Below are positions 9,701 to 19,487 of a stretch of 64,000 nt of DNA, piece after piece. Each line of letters begins with the position of its first letter. The first letter of the stretch is position 1. The notes below the pieces were generated by a model. That model ran no database searches, was not told the origin of the DNA, and worked only from the letters and a program-made list of their open reading frames with translations. The translations under genes were made by a program, and so were the position numbers. The stretch spans positions 310,001 through 374,000 of the forward strand of contig NZ_BPRE01000003.1 of assembly GCF_022179765.1 (NCBI RefSeq). Direction: 5' to 3'. The stretch is from Methylorubrum suomiense. Its GTDB lineage: Bacteria; Pseudomonadota; Alphaproteobacteria; Rhizobiales; Beijerinckiaceae.

Positions 9701-9884
9701 TCGCGGCCTCGACCACCTCCGCCGAGGCGCCCGGATAGGTGGCGCTGACCTGCACCTCCGGCGGGACGATCTGCGGGAACTGGGCGACCGGGATCCGGGC
9801 CATCGCCAGGAGGCCCGCCAGGGTCACGACGATCGCCGCGACGGCGGCGAGCCGCGGGCGGTCGATGAAGATCGAGGAGATCAT
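6765..9884 (-). CDS. Efflux RND transporter permease (HAE1/AcrB-like)
   Basis: At 1039 residues this has the normal length of a hydrophobe/amphiphile efflux RND pump. It starts [13 protein letters not shown] (first transmembrane helix), has two large periplasmic loops, and carries [16 protein letters not shown] around residue 405-420, where the paired Asp of the proton relay are expected. It should sit in the inner membrane as a trimer and export drugs, detergents or other hydrophobic compounds together with the adaptor encoded 61 bases upstream on the same strand. No outer-membrane channel gene is nearby, so a TolC-like protein from elsewhere is needed. Confidence 0.95.
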   Translation of the reverse strand: MISSIFIDRPRLAAVAAIVVTLAGLLAMARIPVAQFPQIVPPEVQVSATYPGASAEVVEAAIAQPLEAAVIGVDKMIYMKSMSGNDGSYNLTVSFQLGTDPDIDTVNVNNRVQTALAQLPQEVRLEGVTVQKQATAILQYLMLYSEDGSQDPLFLTNYATISVLDELSRTPGVGQASLFVNQQYSMRIWFDVDRLNNLKMAPSEIVNAVNAQNVQAAAGRVGARPVGNDQQFQFNVQTKGRLSTAEEFGNIVVRADPDGSVLRVKDVARVEMGAQNLDAIARLNGKPAVAISIQLAPGANAVQTADAVDATLKRVSQRFPPGVKSKVVYDATTFVDQTISEVVLTIAEAFLLVVVVVYLFLGSLRAALIPALAVPVSLIGTFAVLLVIGYSANTISLLAMVLAIGIVVDDAIVVVENVERVMAERPDLSVAEATKHAMREVTGPILAITLVLLSVFVPLAAIPGLSGVLFRQCAVTIGASMVISALVALTLSPALCAVLLRRSGHSRGLAGLAQRVIERTQARYAALVTRLVRVSLVGLALVAVCGGGIYVAAALTPSGFLPSEDQGAFFVTVQLPDGASVARTAETVTALETKLLAMPQVADTYSVIGYSYLDTVNAPNMAFMLVHLKPFSERTGPEDSAQGLIARLTREAQSIRSGEVIAFNMPPIIGLSTSGGFEYALEAIEGQSPEELGSVAQGLMAAANADPHLSDVFTTYTAANPSLFLDIDRDKAAVLGVNLGDVFDTLQATFGGTYINNFNVFGRTWQVNIEAEAGDRDKVSDLWQIYVKNAKGDEVPLRSFASSRFVGGPQVLTRYNNYRSIPIEGSPAARVSSGTALKAMAAVSDATLPNGYGYEWTGTAYQETKAQGQTGLVLGLSLVFAYLFLVGLYESWMIPVPVLLSVSVGVLGALAGILVAGLSLDLYAQVGLVVLVALAAKNGILIVEFARKQRAEGHSIRDAAVAGASVRFRAVVMTSIAFILGLLPLVFAEGAAEISRRAIGTPIFAGMIAATTVGLFLIPMLYVVFQNLAERRFGRGRAG

Positions 9885-9945
9885 CGCGCCCTCCGTCCCA
9901 GGCTCAGCCCCATGCCCGGCCCCGCGCGCCGCCGCGCCCCGCGGC

Positions 9946-11121
9946 TCATCGGCCGCTCTCTTGCGCGATCCCGCCCTGCGCCGGCGCGGCCGCGACGGGC
10001 TCTCCGGCGCGCACGCGCTGGAGGTTGTCGACCGCGATGGTCTCGCCGTCCCTGAGGCCTCCGGTCACCGTGGTCCGGTTGCCGATCGGCTGGCCGAGGG
10101 TGACGTTGCGGCGCTCCGCCTTCCCGTCGCCGATGACGTAGACGTAGTCGCCGCGCTGATCGGTGAGCACGGCCGCGCGCGGGATCGTGACGAGGCGGAC
10201 CGGATCGGGATTCTCCACGATCACCGTCACGAACTCGCCGTCGATGAGTTCGCGCACGGCGTGCCCGGCCTTGTTCTGCCCGCGGGACGGGTTGGCGAAC
10301 ACGCCGCGAATCGCGAAGCTGTCGGTGGAGGACGAGACGGTGTTGTCGGTGAAGTTGACGTGACCGGCTTCCCCGTAGGTCCGCCCGTCGGGCAGGACGA
10401 GGCGCAGCTTCAGGGCATCGAGGCCACCGAGGGCGGCGAGGCGGTTGCGCAGGTCGATCACCGTGCGGGTCGGGATCGAGAACAGCACGTACATCGGATC
10501 CTGGCTGACCACCGTGGTCAGCACGCCGGTATCCGGCGAGACGAGGTTGCCGGCGGTGATCGCGGTGCGGCCGACCTTGCCGTCGATCGGCGAGGCGATC
10601 GTGGCGTAGCTCAGGTTGATCTGCGCCGTCTTCAGATCGGCCTGCGCGCTCTGGAGCTGCCCCTGCAGCCCGCCCTGCTGCGCCTGATCCTCGTCGACCT
10701 TCTGCTGCAGGCCCGCCGGTCCGCGCATCAGCGAGGTCGAGCGGGAGAGATTGGTGTCGGCGAGCTTCAGCTGCGCCTGGATGTTGGCCAGCGCCCCCTT
10801 CTTGGAGGCGAGATCCGTCTCGAAGGGGGCCGTCTCCAAACGGTAGAGCACGTCGCCCTTGCGGACGTCCTGCCCCTCCGTGAACACGACGCTGTCGAGG
10901 AACGAGGTGATGCGGGCGACCGCCGCGTAGCGGGAGACCGACTGGATGCGTCCGACATATTTCTCGCTCTCGGTCACCTCCTGCGCCGAGACCGTGAGGG
11001 TGCCGACCGCGGGCGGCGCGCCCCGCGTCTCGGCACCGGCGGCCGGTGCGGTCAGAAGCAGCGTGAGGAGGAGCGTCCCGCGCGCCAAGCGCGCGGCAGG
11101 GTCTCGGACAGGAACCGGCAT
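9946..11121 (-). CDS. Efflux RND transporter periplasmic adaptor (membrane fusion protein)
   Basis: The product (391 residues from the chosen start) has a signal peptide ending near PAAGAE, a lipoyl-like half motif [11 protein letters not shown], a helical hairpin (about residues 90-160 with [15 protein letters not shown] heptads), the second half motif [11 protein letters not shown], and a beta-barrel C-terminus. This is the HlyD/AcrA-type adaptor that links an RND pump to an outer-membrane channel. The start at 11121 (MPVPVRD) is preferred because GAGGA precedes it by six bases; a longer frame runs to 11238 without a signal peptide. The downstream permease follows by 61 bases, so the two form an operon. 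Confidence 0.93.
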   Translation of the reverse strand: MPVPVRDPAARLARGTLLLTLLLTAPAAGAETRGAPPAVGTLTVSAQEVTESEKYVGRIQSVSRYAAVARITSFLDSVVFTEGQDVRKGDVLYRLETAPFETDLASKKGALANIQAQLKLADTNLSRSTSLMRGPAGLQQKVDEDQAQQGGLQGQLQSAQADLKTAQINLSYATIASPIDGKVGRTAITAGNLVSPDTGVLTTVVSQDPMYVLFSIPTRTVIDLRNRLAALGGLDALKLRLVLPDGRTYGEAGHVNFTDNTVSSSTDSFAIRGVFANPSRGQNKAGHAVRELIDGEFVTVIVENPDPVRLVTIPRAAVLTDQRGDYVYVIGDGKAERRNVTLGQPIGNRTTVTGGLRDGETIAVDNLQRVRAGEPVAAAPAQGGIAQESGR

Positions 11122-11273
11122 CGCATCCTCGAACCCGATACGGGATCCGTCGCGCCCGGAGCGACGCCCCGGACGCCCCGGAGCTGTCGTCGGACGCTCG
11201 GGAGCGGAGGCCCCCGGACGGCGGGCGTGCAGAGGCACCAGCGCCTAACAAAAGTCAACGCGGCTCGATCCGT

Positions 11274-11301
11274 TTGGCCCCGCCTGCGGCAATGCGATAT
11301 A
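11274..11301 (+). promoter_or_regulatory. Candidate promoter for the mla operon
   Basis: TTGGCC (11274-11279) and GATATA (11296-11301) are separated by 16 bases, about 56 bases before the GTG start of the permease. Both hexamers are imperfect, so this is a tentative call. Confidence 0.3.
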
Positions 11302-11357
11302 GGCACCGCTTAAGTAGTGCGATCCCGTCCCTCGCGGGGCGCCAGCGGGAGTGATCC

Positions 11358-12500
11358 GTGCGGATCGAAAACGGCTCCGGTACGCTCGACGCTGCGGGCG
11401 CCGATCTCGACGGCCCGCGCGTGACCCTGCGCGGCCGCTGGACCGCGGATCAGGGGCCGGCGGTGGAGCGGGCGGCGGCCGATATCGCGGCTTACGGCCG
11501 CGGCCAGCCGGTTCTGGTCGACCTCAGCGCCGTCCTGCGCCTCGACACGCTGGGCGCCTGGGTGCTGGAGCGGACGCGGGCCGAGATCGAGGGGGCGGGC
11601 TCGCGCCTCGCCTATGCGGGGGCACGGCCCGAGCACCGCATCCTGCTCGGCGAGATGGGCCTGCGCGAGGCCGAGCCGAAGGCCCCCGACACCCGCAACC
11701 CGGTGGTGCGCGGGCTCGACGGCCTCGGCCGGCGCGTCGCCCAGGGCGGGGCCGAGGTCCTGGCCGGCATCGCTTTCCTCGGCGAGGTGGTCGCGGCGGC
11801 GGGTCGCGTCGCGCGTCGCCCCAGAACGTTCCGGGCGGCGGCGCTCGTCAATCAGCTCGAGCAGGTCGCCTTCCGCGGCGTGCCGATCATCGTGCTGATC
11901 TCGTTCCTCGTCGGCGGCATCGTCGCCCAGCAGGGCATCTTCCAGCTCCAGCGCTTCGGCGCGCAGAGCTTCGTCGTCAACCTGATCGGCCTCCTGATCC
12001 TGCGCGAACTCGGCGTGCTGCTCACCTCGATCATGGTGGCGGGCCGCTCCGGCTCGGCCTTCACCGCCGAGATCGGCTCGATGCGCATGCGCGAGGAGGT
12101 CGATGCCCTGCGGGTAATGGGCCTCGATCCGATCGAGATCCTGATCCTGCCCCGCATCCTGGCGCTGGTGATCGGGTTGCCGATCCTGTCCTTCCTGGGC
12201 TCGCTCGCCGCGCTCGCGGGCGGCGGGCTCACGGCGGCGCTCTACGGCGGGCTGACCGTCGACGGCTTCCTGGCGCGGCTCCAGGCGGCGGTGTCGTTCC
12301 ACCACTTCGCCGTCGGACTGATCAAGGCGCCGTTCATGGCGCTGACCATCGGAATCATCGCGACGATCGAGGGATTTGCGGTTCAGGGCTCGGCGGAATC
12401 GCTCGGCCGCCACGTCACCGCCTCAGTCGTCAAGTCAATCTTCATGGTGATCGTGCTGGATGGCCTCTTCGCGGTCTTCTTCGCCGCGATCAATTTCTGA
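11358..12500 (+). CDS. mlaE: MlaE-type lipid ABC transporter permease with N-terminal STAS domain
   Basis: Residues 1-100 form a STAS/MlaB-like domain (LVDLSAVLRLDTLGAWVL), fused to an MlaE permease. The permease signature GRSGSAFTAEIGSMRMREE is intact, and about five hydrophobic segments follow, ending AVFFAAINF. The protein should be the inner-membrane channel of an MCE lipid transporter that moves phospholipids between the membranes. In enterobacteria MlaB is separate; the fusion to MlaE seen here is common in other proteobacteria. The start is GTG with GGGAG six bases upstream. It heads a four-gene operon with the ATPase, MCE protein and lipoprotein. Confidence 0.92.
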   Translation: MRIENGSGTLDAAGADLDGPRVTLRGRWTADQGPAVERAAADIAAYGRGQPVLVDLSAVLRLDTLGAWVLERTRAEIEGAGSRLAYAGARPEHRILLGEMGLREAEPKAPDTRNPVVRGLDGLGRRVAQGGAEVLAGIAFLGEVVAAAGRVARRPRTFRAAALVNQLEQVAFRGVPIIVLISFLVGGIVAQQGIFQLQRFGAQSFVVNLIGLLILRELGVLLTSIMVAGRSGSAFTAEIGSMRMREEVDALRVMGLDPIEILILPRILALVIGLPILSFLGSLAALAGGGLTAALYGGLTVDGFLARLQAAVSFHHFAVGLIKAPFMALTIGIIATIEGFAVQGSAESLGRHVTASVVKSIFMVIVLDGLFAVFFAAINF

Positions 12501-12551
12501 GCGCCCATCGCCGAACGGGGGCCGGTTCGGCGGGACGGAGCGCGGCACGGA

Positions 12552-13454
12552 TTGCGCGGCGGTCGGCGCTTGCCGACCGCGCCCTCACTCACAGCGCGAG
12601 CGGACGAGTTGGCTGACCCTCACTTCCCTCAAGCTTCGCGGCCTCAGACGGCGCAGGACGCGGTGGACGCGATCATCCGCGTGCGCGACCTCGTCGTGAC
12701 CTTCGGCGAGCGCGCGGTGATGAAGGGCCTCGACCTCGACATCCGCCGCGGCGAGATCTTGGGATTCGTCGGCCCCTCGGGGCAGGGCAAGTCGGTGCTG
12801 ACGCGCACCATCCTCGGCCTCGTGCCGAAGCGCTCCGGCACCATCGAGATCTTCGGCGAGGACGTGGATTCCATCACGGTCGCCCGGCGGCGGCAGCTCG
12901 AGCAGCGCTGGGGGGTGCTGTTCCAGCAGGGGGCGCTGTTCTCCGGCCTCACCGTCAAGCAGAACATCCAGATGCCGATGCGCGAGCATCTCAAGCTGTC
13001 CGAGCGGCTGCTCGACGAGTTCGCCCGGCTCAAGATCGAGATGGTCGGCCTGAAACCCGATGCCGCCGACAAATACCCCTCGGAGCTGTCCGGCGGCATG
13101 ATCAAGCGCGCGGCCCTCGCCCGGTCGCTGGCCCTCGATCCCGAAATCCTGTTCCTCGACGAGCCGACCTCCGGCCTCGACCCGATCGGCGCGGGCGAGT
13201 TCGACGACCTCGTCTCGACCCTGAAGCGGACGCTCGGGCTCACCGTCTTCATGGTGACCCACGACCTCGACAGCCTCTACACCGCCTGCGATCGCATCGC
13301 CGCGCTCGGCGACGGAAAGATCATCGCGGAGGGCACGATCCAGCAGATGCTGGATCACGACCATCCGTGGCTGCGCTCCTACTTCCACGGCAAGCGCGCC
13401 CGCGCGCTGGCACCCGCCGCGCCGGCTCCGCAGCCGGCCTACGCCCATGCGTAG
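12552..13454 (+). CDS. mlaF: MlaF-type ABC transporter ATP-binding protein
   Basis: All ABC ATPase motifs are present: Walker A GPSGQGKS, the Q-loop FQQGALFSGLTVKQNI, signature LSGGMIKRAALARSLA, Walker B ILFLDEPTSGLDP and the switch His in MVTHDLDS. LSGGM and the FSGLTV loop are characteristic of MlaF-type ATPases, which energise lipid transport through MlaE. The start is uncertain: TTG at 12552, TTG at 12609 (ADPHFPQ) or GTG near 12663 all fit, and conserved sequence begins only around VDAIIRVRDLV. A Pro/Ala-rich C-terminal tail follows the ATPase domain. It lies directly after mlaE. Confidence 0.92.
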   Translation: MRGGRRLPTAPSLTARADELADPHFPQASRPQTAQDAVDAIIRVRDLVVTFGERAVMKGLDLDIRRGEILGFVGPSGQGKSVLTRTILGLVPKRSGTIEIFGEDVDSITVARRRQLEQRWGVLFQQGALFSGLTVKQNIQMPMREHLKLSERLLDEFARLKIEMVGLKPDAADKYPSELSGGMIKRAALARSLALDPEILFLDEPTSGLDPIGAGEFDDLVSTLKRTLGLTVFMVTHDLDSLYTACDRIAALGDGKIIAEGTIQQMLDHDHPWLRSYFHGKRARALAPAAPAPQPAYAHA

Positions 13455-13472
13455 GACCCGCTCGCTCCTTCC

Positions 13473-13500
13473 GATCGGCGGTGCCCAGGCATCGCCGATC
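13473..13500. repeat. Intercistronic hairpin in the mla operon
   Basis: A 12-bp stem with one G-T pair (13473-13484 with 13489-13500) and a CCAG loop sits in the 197-base gap between mlaF and mlaD. No T-tract follows, so it is more likely an RNA-stability element or attenuator than a full terminator. I see nothing coding in the rest of the gap. Confidence 0.45.
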
Positions 13501-13651
13501 GCCCCCGGGCGAGGGGACGAGGGTTGGGGGCGGCGGGCGTCCGCCGAACGCATGGCGCCCGACCCAGGGTCGGGAGCGGTGCCGCTCAGTATCGGTCGAC
13601 GTGCGGTGCCGCACCGCCTGACCCCTCCGGATCGGGAACAGAGCTAGTCCG

Positions 13652-14734
13652 ATGGAGACCCGCGCGAACTACGTCCTGATCGGCGCCTTCACCATCGGCG
13701 TCGTGCTTGCCGCCTTCGGCTTCGTGTTCTGGCTCCAGGGCGGCTCCCGGGGACAGGCCAGCCAAGCGCTGCGCATCGTCTTCTCCGGCTCGGTCGGAGG
13801 CTTGGCCAAGGGCTCGACCGTGTCGTTCAACGGCATCAAGGTCGGCGAGGCGCTCGACGTGCGCCTGCTGCCGCAGGACCCGCGCCGGGTCGTCGCCGTG
13901 GTGCAGGTCGATCCCTCGACGCCGCTCCGCGCCGACACCCGCGCCCGGCTCGATTCGGCGATGCTGACGGGCGTCTCCCAGATCTCGCTCTCGGGCGGCA
14001 GCGCCGACGCGCCCCCGCTCAAGGCCGGCTCCGGCGATCAGATGCCGACCATCTTCGCCGATTCGAGCGACATCCAGGACATGATGGCGGCGGCCAAGCA
14101 GATCGCCCAGCGGGCCGACGACGTGCTCCAGCGTCTCGACAAGGTGGTCGCTGGCAACGAGGGCGCGATCACCCGGACGCTGGCCAATGTCGAGGCTTTC
14201 TCCAAGACGCTGGCCGAGGCCGGTCCCTCGATCGCCGGCCTCGTCAAGGCGGTGGACGGTCAGCGCCTCAATCGGGTGATCGAGAACGCCGACACCTTCT
14301 CGACCTCTCTGGCCAAGGCCGGCCCCGACATCGAGGCGGGCCTGCACGACGCCCGGGCCCTCGCGGCCAAGCTCAGCGCCTCCGCCGACCGGATCGACGG
14401 CGTGCTGAAGGGCGCCGAGGGCTTCCTCGGTTCGGCCTCCGGCCAGCAGGGTGCGGGCACTTTCGCCGAGATCCAGAAGGCGGCCGTCTCGGTCCGCGAG
14501 GCCGGCATCGCGTTCCGCACGCTGTCCGAGAATCTCGACAAGCGCACCGCCAACATCTCGACGAGCTTCAACCGCCTGTCGGGCTCGAGCCGTCGCGAGG
14601 TCGAGGCGCTCGCCACCGACGGCCAGCGCACCCTCAACACCCTGAGCCGCGCGGCCCGGAGCCTGGAGCGGGATCCCTCACAGGTGATCTTCGGCGGCAA
14701 GCCGTCGTTGCCGGAATACAACGGTGGCCGCTGA
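13652..14734 (+). CDS. mlaD: MlaD/MCE family periplasmic lipid-binding protein
   Basis: The 360-residue protein opens with METRANYVLIGAFTIGVV, a single N-terminal membrane anchor, followed by an MCE domain (about residues 38-115) with VGGLAKGSTVSFNGIKVGE, the standard MCE signature. A long helical region rich in heptads extends to the C-terminus. MCE proteins form hexameric rings that shuttle lipids across the periplasm. It is longer than enterobacterial MlaD because of the helical extension, as in many alphaproteobacterial versions. It is part of the mlaE-mlaF-mlaD-lipoprotein operon. Confidence 0.93.
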   Translation: METRANYVLIGAFTIGVVLAAFGFVFWLQGGSRGQASQALRIVFSGSVGGLAKGSTVSFNGIKVGEALDVRLLPQDPRRVVAVVQVDPSTPLRADTRARLDSAMLTGVSQISLSGGSADAPPLKAGSGDQMPTIFADSSDIQDMMAAAKQIAQRADDVLQRLDKVVAGNEGAITRTLANVEAFSKTLAEAGPSIAGLVKAVDGQRLNRVIENADTFSTSLAKAGPDIEAGLHDARALAAKLSASADRIDGVLKGAEGFLGSASGQQGAGTFAEIQKAAVSVREAGIAFRTLSENLDKRTANISTSFNRLSGSSRREVEALATDGQRTLNTLSRAARSLERDPSQVIFGGKPSLPEYNGGR

Positions 14735-14842
14735 GATGCGGCGCGACGCAGGATGTGTCGGGACGCACTGCGGGGGTGGAGCGTTGCCGTAAGCTTGGCG
14801 TGGTAGGGTGGCCTCTCCGCCTCCTGCCTGAGCGAACGGACG

Positions 14843-15466
14843 GTGCCCGAGCGCATGATGCGAGTTGTTTTCCCCGCCTCTCCCGGCCGTGCGGCCCGTG
14901 CCGCCGCCGGGCTCGCGATGCTGGCCGCGCTCGGCGGCTGCGGCGGCAGCAGCGTGACGCCGCTGACCTTCGACCTCGCCGCCCTGCCGGGCCAGCCGCG
15001 GGCCGGCGGAACCGCGCGCTCGCTGGTCGTGTCGGAGCCGGTCGGCCTGCAGCCGATGGAGGCCGACCGCATCATCGTGCGCGAGCGGGGCGGCTCGCTG
15101 TCCTTCCTCGGCGGCGGCCAATGGGCCGACCGTCTGCCGCGGCTGATCCAGACCCGGATCATCCAGAGCCTCGAGAACAGCGGGCGCCTGCGCTCCGTCT
15201 CCCGACCCGGCGACAAGGTGCCGTCGGAGTATCAGCTGGTCAGCGAGATCCGCGAGTTCGACATCGATTCCGGTTCCGGCGAGGCGGTGGTCGATCTCTC
15301 CGCCAAGCTCATCGCCGAGGGCAGCGGCCGCGTCGTCAACGCCCGCGTCTTCACCGCCCGCGTCCCCGTGCCGAAGGTCGATCCCCAGACCGCCGCGACC
15401 GGCCTCGACGCGGCGCTCAGCCAAGTGCTCGGCGATCTCGTGCGCTGGGTGAATGCCGGGCGGTAG
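14843..15466 (+). CDS. ABC-type transport auxiliary lipoprotein (PqiC/LetC-like)
   Basis: A signal peptide ends in the lipobox LAALGGC, so the mature protein should be a lipoprotein, probably in the outer membrane. The remaining ~170 residues fit the ABC transport auxiliary lipoprotein family, with the typical stretch WADRLPRLIQTRIIQSLENS. In related operons this protein receives lipid from the MCE subunit. The start is GTG at 14843; two Met codons at 14855 and 14858 are possible alternatives. It is the last gene of the mla-type operon and is followed by an intergenic palindrome. Confidence 0.88.
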   Translation: MPERMMRVVFPASPGRAARAAAGLAMLAALGGCGGSSVTPLTFDLAALPGQPRAGGTARSLVVSEPVGLQPMEADRIIVRERGGSLSFLGGGQWADRLPRLIQTRIIQSLENSGRLRSVSRPGDKVPSEYQLVSEIREFDIDSGSGEAVVDLSAKLIAEGSGRVVNARVFTARVPVPKVDPQTAATGLDAALSQVLGDLVRWVNAGR

Positions 15467-15505
15467 GGTCTTCGCCGCGCACCCTTTCGTCCCACCCCTC
15501 CCCCT

Positions 15506-15543
15506 CATCCTGACAGGCTGCTTCGCTCCCGCATTTCAGGATG
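15506..15543. repeat. Short palindrome related to a longer intergenic repeat family
   Basis: CATCCTGA (15506-15513) and TCAGGATG (15536-15543) form 8-bp arms around a 22-base loop. The arm sequence matches the outer arms of the larger repeat at 60797-60904, so this is probably a reduced copy. It lies in the gap between the lipoprotein gene and the convergent TonB-dependent receptor gene. Confidence 0.45.
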
Positions 15544-15609
15544 GCGGTGATTGTCGGGATGGGCGGTCGAAGACGCCGATCCCTTCGATCACGGCCGATC
15601 CCGCGGGCG

Positions 15610-17961
15610 TCAGAACGAGAGCTTCATGCCCGCCACGAAGGTGCGGGGTGCGCCCGCGTAGATCGAGCCCACGGTCGCGGCGAGGGCTCCCTGGCCGTTG
15701 AGCAGGCCCGTGTTGCGGTTGAGCGTGTTGGCGAGCGGGTTGGCCGAGGCGACGTAGACCGTGTCCAGCACGTTGCGGACCTCGCCGTAGAGGTCGATGC
15801 GCTTGGCGTAGCCTGAAGGCAGCAGAGCCGCGTAGTGGATGTTGAGGTTGACGATCGCGTAGCCGGGAATCTTCAGCAGGTTGGAATTGTCGGCGTAATA
15901 GCCGCCCTGCGCCACCACCTCGGCGAAGCCGCCGAGCCCGGCGAGGGGACCCGCCGGCACGTCGTAGCCGAGGCGGGCGAGCAGCTGGTGATCGGGCACG
16001 CCGGGGATGCGGTTGCCGGCCCGGTTGAACGACCGCGTGACGTTCTCGAAACCGCCCGGTAGTCCGGGGGCGACGCGCCGGACGCTGAGCTGCTCGACGT
16101 AATCGGTGTAGACCTGATCGTCGAAGGTGTAGGCCAGCACGCCGTTCCAACCCGGCGCGAAGGCGTAGGTCGCGGCCAGTTCGATACCGCGATGCTCGGA
16201 GGCCGGGGCGTTGAAGGTGTAGTTGAGCAGGCCCGCCCCCGGCGATTGCGAGACGAACTCGTTGCGGAAGAACTCGTAGAAGCCGGTCAGGCTCAGTCTC
16301 AGGCCCTCGATCGCGAGCCAGTCGGCGCCGAGGTCGAACCCGAGATTCTCCTGCGTCTTCAGGCCGGTATTGTTGCCGGGCACGCCCGCCGCCGTGACGA
16401 ACAGCGACGAGTAGGACGGCGTGGCGTAGCCGGTGGCGACCCGGCCGCGCAGGGCCCAGGTCGGGTCGGGCTGGTAGACCAGGGCGAGTTCGGGCGCGAC
16501 GTTGAGGAAGCGGCGGTCGGCGATGGCGCGCGGGAACGTCTCGGTTCCGTTCGCCGCGAAGCTGCGGTTGCGCCCGGTGATCGTCGTGTTCTCCGCCGAG
16601 ATGCCGGTGACGGCCTTCCATTCCGGCGAGAGTTCCAATTCGAGCCGTGCCCGCCCGCCGAGATTCGATTGCAGGGCGTCCTGCAGGGCGACCAGCGGTC
16701 CGAGCCGCGCCCCTCCCAGCGCCGTGAGGGTGAAGGTCGAGGCGGTGACGTCGACGGCGCTGTAGGCGAGCGCCACGTAGCCGACCGCCGGAAGTCCGAA
16801 CACCTCGCCGCGCCGGGTCAGGTCGGTGAGCAGGCTGTAGGAGGGCAGGCTGCCGCGGCCGGAGGACGTGAAGAACGGCTGGTTGTAGTTGCGCTCGTCG
16901 AAGCCGAGCTGCACCCGCCAGGTCGTCTGCGCGTCGATGTCGTGCTCCCACCGCCCGGCCACGATGGTGCGGCGGTCGTTGCGGCGGAAGCCGGCCTGCG
17001 CCGCGGTGGCCGCGACGGTCTGGCCCGAGACCGGATCGAGCAGGTTGAAGGTGGCGCAGCCGGTCAGGGCGGCGTTCGCCCCGGTGTCGCAGCCGCGCTG
17101 ATAGGGGTTGATGCGGAACTGGTTCAGGGAGGAGCGGCCGGGGATGTTGGCGTCGATCTCGTTGTTGATCACCTTGAGGGTGAAACGGTTGTCCGGGGTC
17201 GGCGTGTAGCTCGCCAGCAGGTTGACGGTCTGGGTGTCGTAGGAGGCGTGCTGCTGGTAGCCGTTGCCGCGCACGTCGCTGGCGAACAGGCTGATCTCGA
17301 ACGGGCCGCTGGCGCCGCCGACGGTGAAGTAACGGCTGAGATAGCCGTAGCTGCCGGCATCCACGCCCACCTCGTAGCCGCTGATCTCGCGCCCCGTGCG
17401 GGTGCGGAAAGCCAGCGCGCCGCCGGTGGCGTAATTGCCGAACAACGCCGATTGGGGCCCCCGGAACACGTCGATGCGGGAATAGGCCCGGGGATCGACG
17501 AGATCGAAGCGCGAGGCGCCGTCGGCCTGGGTGACGGGGAAGCCGTCCTCCAGCACCACCATGTTGCGGGTCACGCCGGTGGAGCGGGCGTTGTTGCCGC
17601 GGATCGAGATGACGACGTCGCGCCCGCCATTGCCCTGGCGCACGGTGACGCCGGGGCTGTCGAGCAGCACCGAACCGATGCTCGTGGCCGGCCGGTTGGC
17701 GATGGCCTCGCGCCCGACGGCGGTGACGATCTGCCCGACCGGTCGCTCGATCGGGAGCGCCGCCGCCCCGGGGGCGGCGGCGACGCCGAACCGGGTGCCG
17801 CCGGATGGCGCCCCTCCGGCGCCGTTGCCCCGGCCCTCTCCGGCGACGGAGAGTTCCTCGAGGGTGACGGATTCGGGGGCCGCTTCGGCCGTGACCGACA
17901 CGGCGAGCGGCTGGGCGGCGAGGAGGCAGAGGGCGGCGCGACGGCGCAGGCGGGCGGGCAT
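15610..17961 (-). CDS. TonB-dependent receptor (FecA-like)
   Basis: The 783-residue protein has an Arg-rich signal peptide ending near AAQPLAVSVTAEA, a plug domain (about residues 60-180, with VVISIRGNNARSTGV and DVFRGPQSALFGNYATGG) and a 22-strand beta-barrel ending in the outer-membrane signature phenylalanine (GMKLSF). It should import a ferric siderophore, haem or another metal complex through the outer membrane using TonB energy. The start at 17961 is chosen because it begins the signal peptide; the open frame extends further upstream without biological sense. It follows the PepSY and DUF2946 genes on the same strand. Confidence 0.93.
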   Translation of the reverse strand: MPARLRRRAALCLLAAQPLAVSVTAEAAPESVTLEELSVAGEGRGNGAGGAPSGGTRFGVAAAPGAAALPIERPVGQIVTAVGREAIANRPATSIGSVLLDSPGVTVRQGNGGRDVVISIRGNNARSTGVTRNMVVLEDGFPVTQADGASRFDLVDPRAYSRIDVFRGPQSALFGNYATGGALAFRTRTGREISGYEVGVDAGSYGYLSRYFTVGGASGPFEISLFASDVRGNGYQQHASYDTQTVNLLASYTPTPDNRFTLKVINNEIDANIPGRSSLNQFRINPYQRGCDTGANAALTGCATFNLLDPVSGQTVAATAAQAGFRRNDRRTIVAGRWEHDIDAQTTWRVQLGFDERNYNQPFFTSSGRGSLPSYSLLTDLTRRGEVFGLPAVGYVALAYSAVDVTASTFTLTALGGARLGPLVALQDALQSNLGGRARLELELSPEWKAVTGISAENTTITGRNRSFAANGTETFPRAIADRRFLNVAPELALVYQPDPTWALRGRVATGYATPSYSSLFVTAAGVPGNNTGLKTQENLGFDLGADWLAIEGLRLSLTGFYEFFRNEFVSQSPGAGLLNYTFNAPASEHRGIELAATYAFAPGWNGVLAYTFDDQVYTDYVEQLSVRRVAPGLPGGFENVTRSFNRAGNRIPGVPDHQLLARLGYDVPAGPLAGLGGFAEVVAQGGYYADNSNLLKIPGYAIVNLNIHYAALLPSGYAKRIDLYGEVRNVLDTVYVASANPLANTLNRNTGLLNGQGALAATVGSIYAGAPRTFVAGMKLSF

Positions 17962-18050
17962 GGCGGGCTCGGTGGAACGGAGGAAAGGGGCGGCACGGGC
18001 GGTGGCCGCGGATGGGGTGTCGGCGGGCGCGGGGGCCGCGCCCGGCCGGA

Positions 18051-19445
18051 TCAGGCGCTGTGCGCGGCCGGGCGCAGGCCGCGGGGGCGCAGCAGGGCGC
18101 GGACGCCGAGGTCGAGGCCGATCAGGGCAAGGATCGCGAGGCCGGTGAGCGGGAAGACCGCGCCGAGGCCGAGCATGAGGGCGGTGACGCCCGCCATCAC
18201 CCGCCGGTCGCGGGGCAGCGGTGGCACGCCGAGCCGGCCCGCCGGGCGCCGCTTCCACCACATCACCCCGGCGGTCACCGAGAGCAGGAGGGTGGCGAGG
18301 CAGAAGACCAGCATGGCGAGCTGGTTCGCCCGGCCCCAGAACTCACCCTTGTGCAGGCCGATGCCGAGCTGGATCGCCTGCCCCACCGGGCCGATCTCGG
18401 GGAAGCGCACGTCGACCAGACTCTCCCCGGTATATTGGTCGAGGGAGATCATGCGCTGGCGGGTGACGTCGCGGGGATAGGCGGCGGCGGCGTACACGCC
18501 GGTCTCGCCGAGCGGCAGGGCCAGTTCGAAGCCCGCGGGCATGCCCATCGCGCGCAGGATCTCCGCCGCCCGGTCGAGGCCGATGGCCGGGGCGGCGCGC
18601 GGCTCGGAGCGAGGGACGGGGGCGTCCTGCATCGTCCAGCCGGGCTCGTTCAGGACGGCGCGCATCGGCACCGTCGAGACCGGCCTGTCGGCCCAGAGCT
18701 GGCGCGGCTGGCCGAGGCCGGCGGCGTTCGACCAAGCCCGCAGCTCCTGCCCCCACCAGGCCGACCAGGGCAGGCCGGTCAGGGCGAGGAACAGCAGGCC
18801 GGCGCCCGCGAACAGGCCGGTCACCGCGTGGAGATCGCGCCACCAGACCCGGCGGCGGGGCGTCTCCCGGATCGAGACCACGCCGCCCCCCTGCCCGCGC
18901 GGCCACCACAGATAGGCCCCGGTGACGACGAGGATCACGGCGAAGCCCGCCACGATCTCGATCACGAGATTGGCGGCCGGGCCGAACAGCGTGAGGCTGT
19001 GCAGCCGCCGCACCACGCCGGAGAATTCCCGGGCCGCCGGCAGGGCGTCGAGCACATCGCCGCGATAAGGATCGAGGAAGACGAGGGTCCTTTCCCCGCC
19101 GACATTCATCGTCACGAGCGCGGAGGCCTCGGGCCCGGACGGCTCCGTATAGGAGATTGGCACGCCCTCCGGCACCGCCTGCATGGCGGTGTAGACGAGC
19201 CGGTCCGGCCCGAGCGGGGCGCCGGAGGCCACCACCAGAGTGCGGTGGGCAAACACCGTTGCGTCGATCTCCGCCTTGAACAGGTAGAGCGCGCCGGTGG
19301 CCGCGAGCAGGATCAGGAAGGGGAGGCAGAGGAGGCCGGCGAGGAAGTGCCAGCGCCAGACCGCGCGGTAGACGGCCTCGCGCAGGAGCGGCCGCGCGCG
19401 GCCGCGCATGGCGGCCGGGGCGCTGCCCTGGAACGGAACGGACAT
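18051..19445 (-). CDS. PepSY-associated membrane protein
   Basis: The 464-residue protein carries an N-terminal helix after VYRAVWRWHFLAGLL, the hallmark of the PepSY-TM (PiuB-like) family, with further membrane segments around residues 170-195, 215-240, 365-385 and 405-450. Two periplasmic PepSY-like regions lie between them. Members of this family usually accompany TonB-dependent receptors and are proposed to reduce or process the imported metal complex; no catalytic mechanism is established. It sits between DUF2946 (42 bases upstream) and the receptor (89 bases downstream), all on the minus strand. Confidence 0.9.
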   Translation of the reverse strand: MSVPFQGSAPAAMRGRARPLLREAVYRAVWRWHFLAGLLCLPFLILLAATGALYLFKAEIDATVFAHRTLVVASGAPLGPDRLVYTAMQAVPEGVPISYTEPSGPEASALVTMNVGGERTLVFLDPYRGDVLDALPAAREFSGVVRRLHSLTLFGPAANLVIEIVAGFAVILVVTGAYLWWPRGQGGGVVSIRETPRRRVWWRDLHAVTGLFAGAGLLFLALTGLPWSAWWGQELRAWSNAAGLGQPRQLWADRPVSTVPMRAVLNEPGWTMQDAPVPRSEPRAAPAIGLDRAAEILRAMGMPAGFELALPLGETGVYAAAAYPRDVTRQRMISLDQYTGESLVDVRFPEIGPVGQAIQLGIGLHKGEFWGRANQLAMLVFCLATLLLSVTAGVMWWKRRPAGRLGVPPLPRDRRVMAGVTALMLGLGAVFPLTGLAILALIGLDLGVRALLRPRGLRPAAHSA

Positions 19446-19487
19446 GGGACGGGTAGCCCGAGACTGAGGGATCGGAGGACGGATCGC

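Noticed and set aside
7023..10055. 1010-codon open frame on the plus strand
   Set aside because: It is antisense to the complete RND permease and adaptor genes and has a charged, unstructured composition typical of a high-GC shadow frame.
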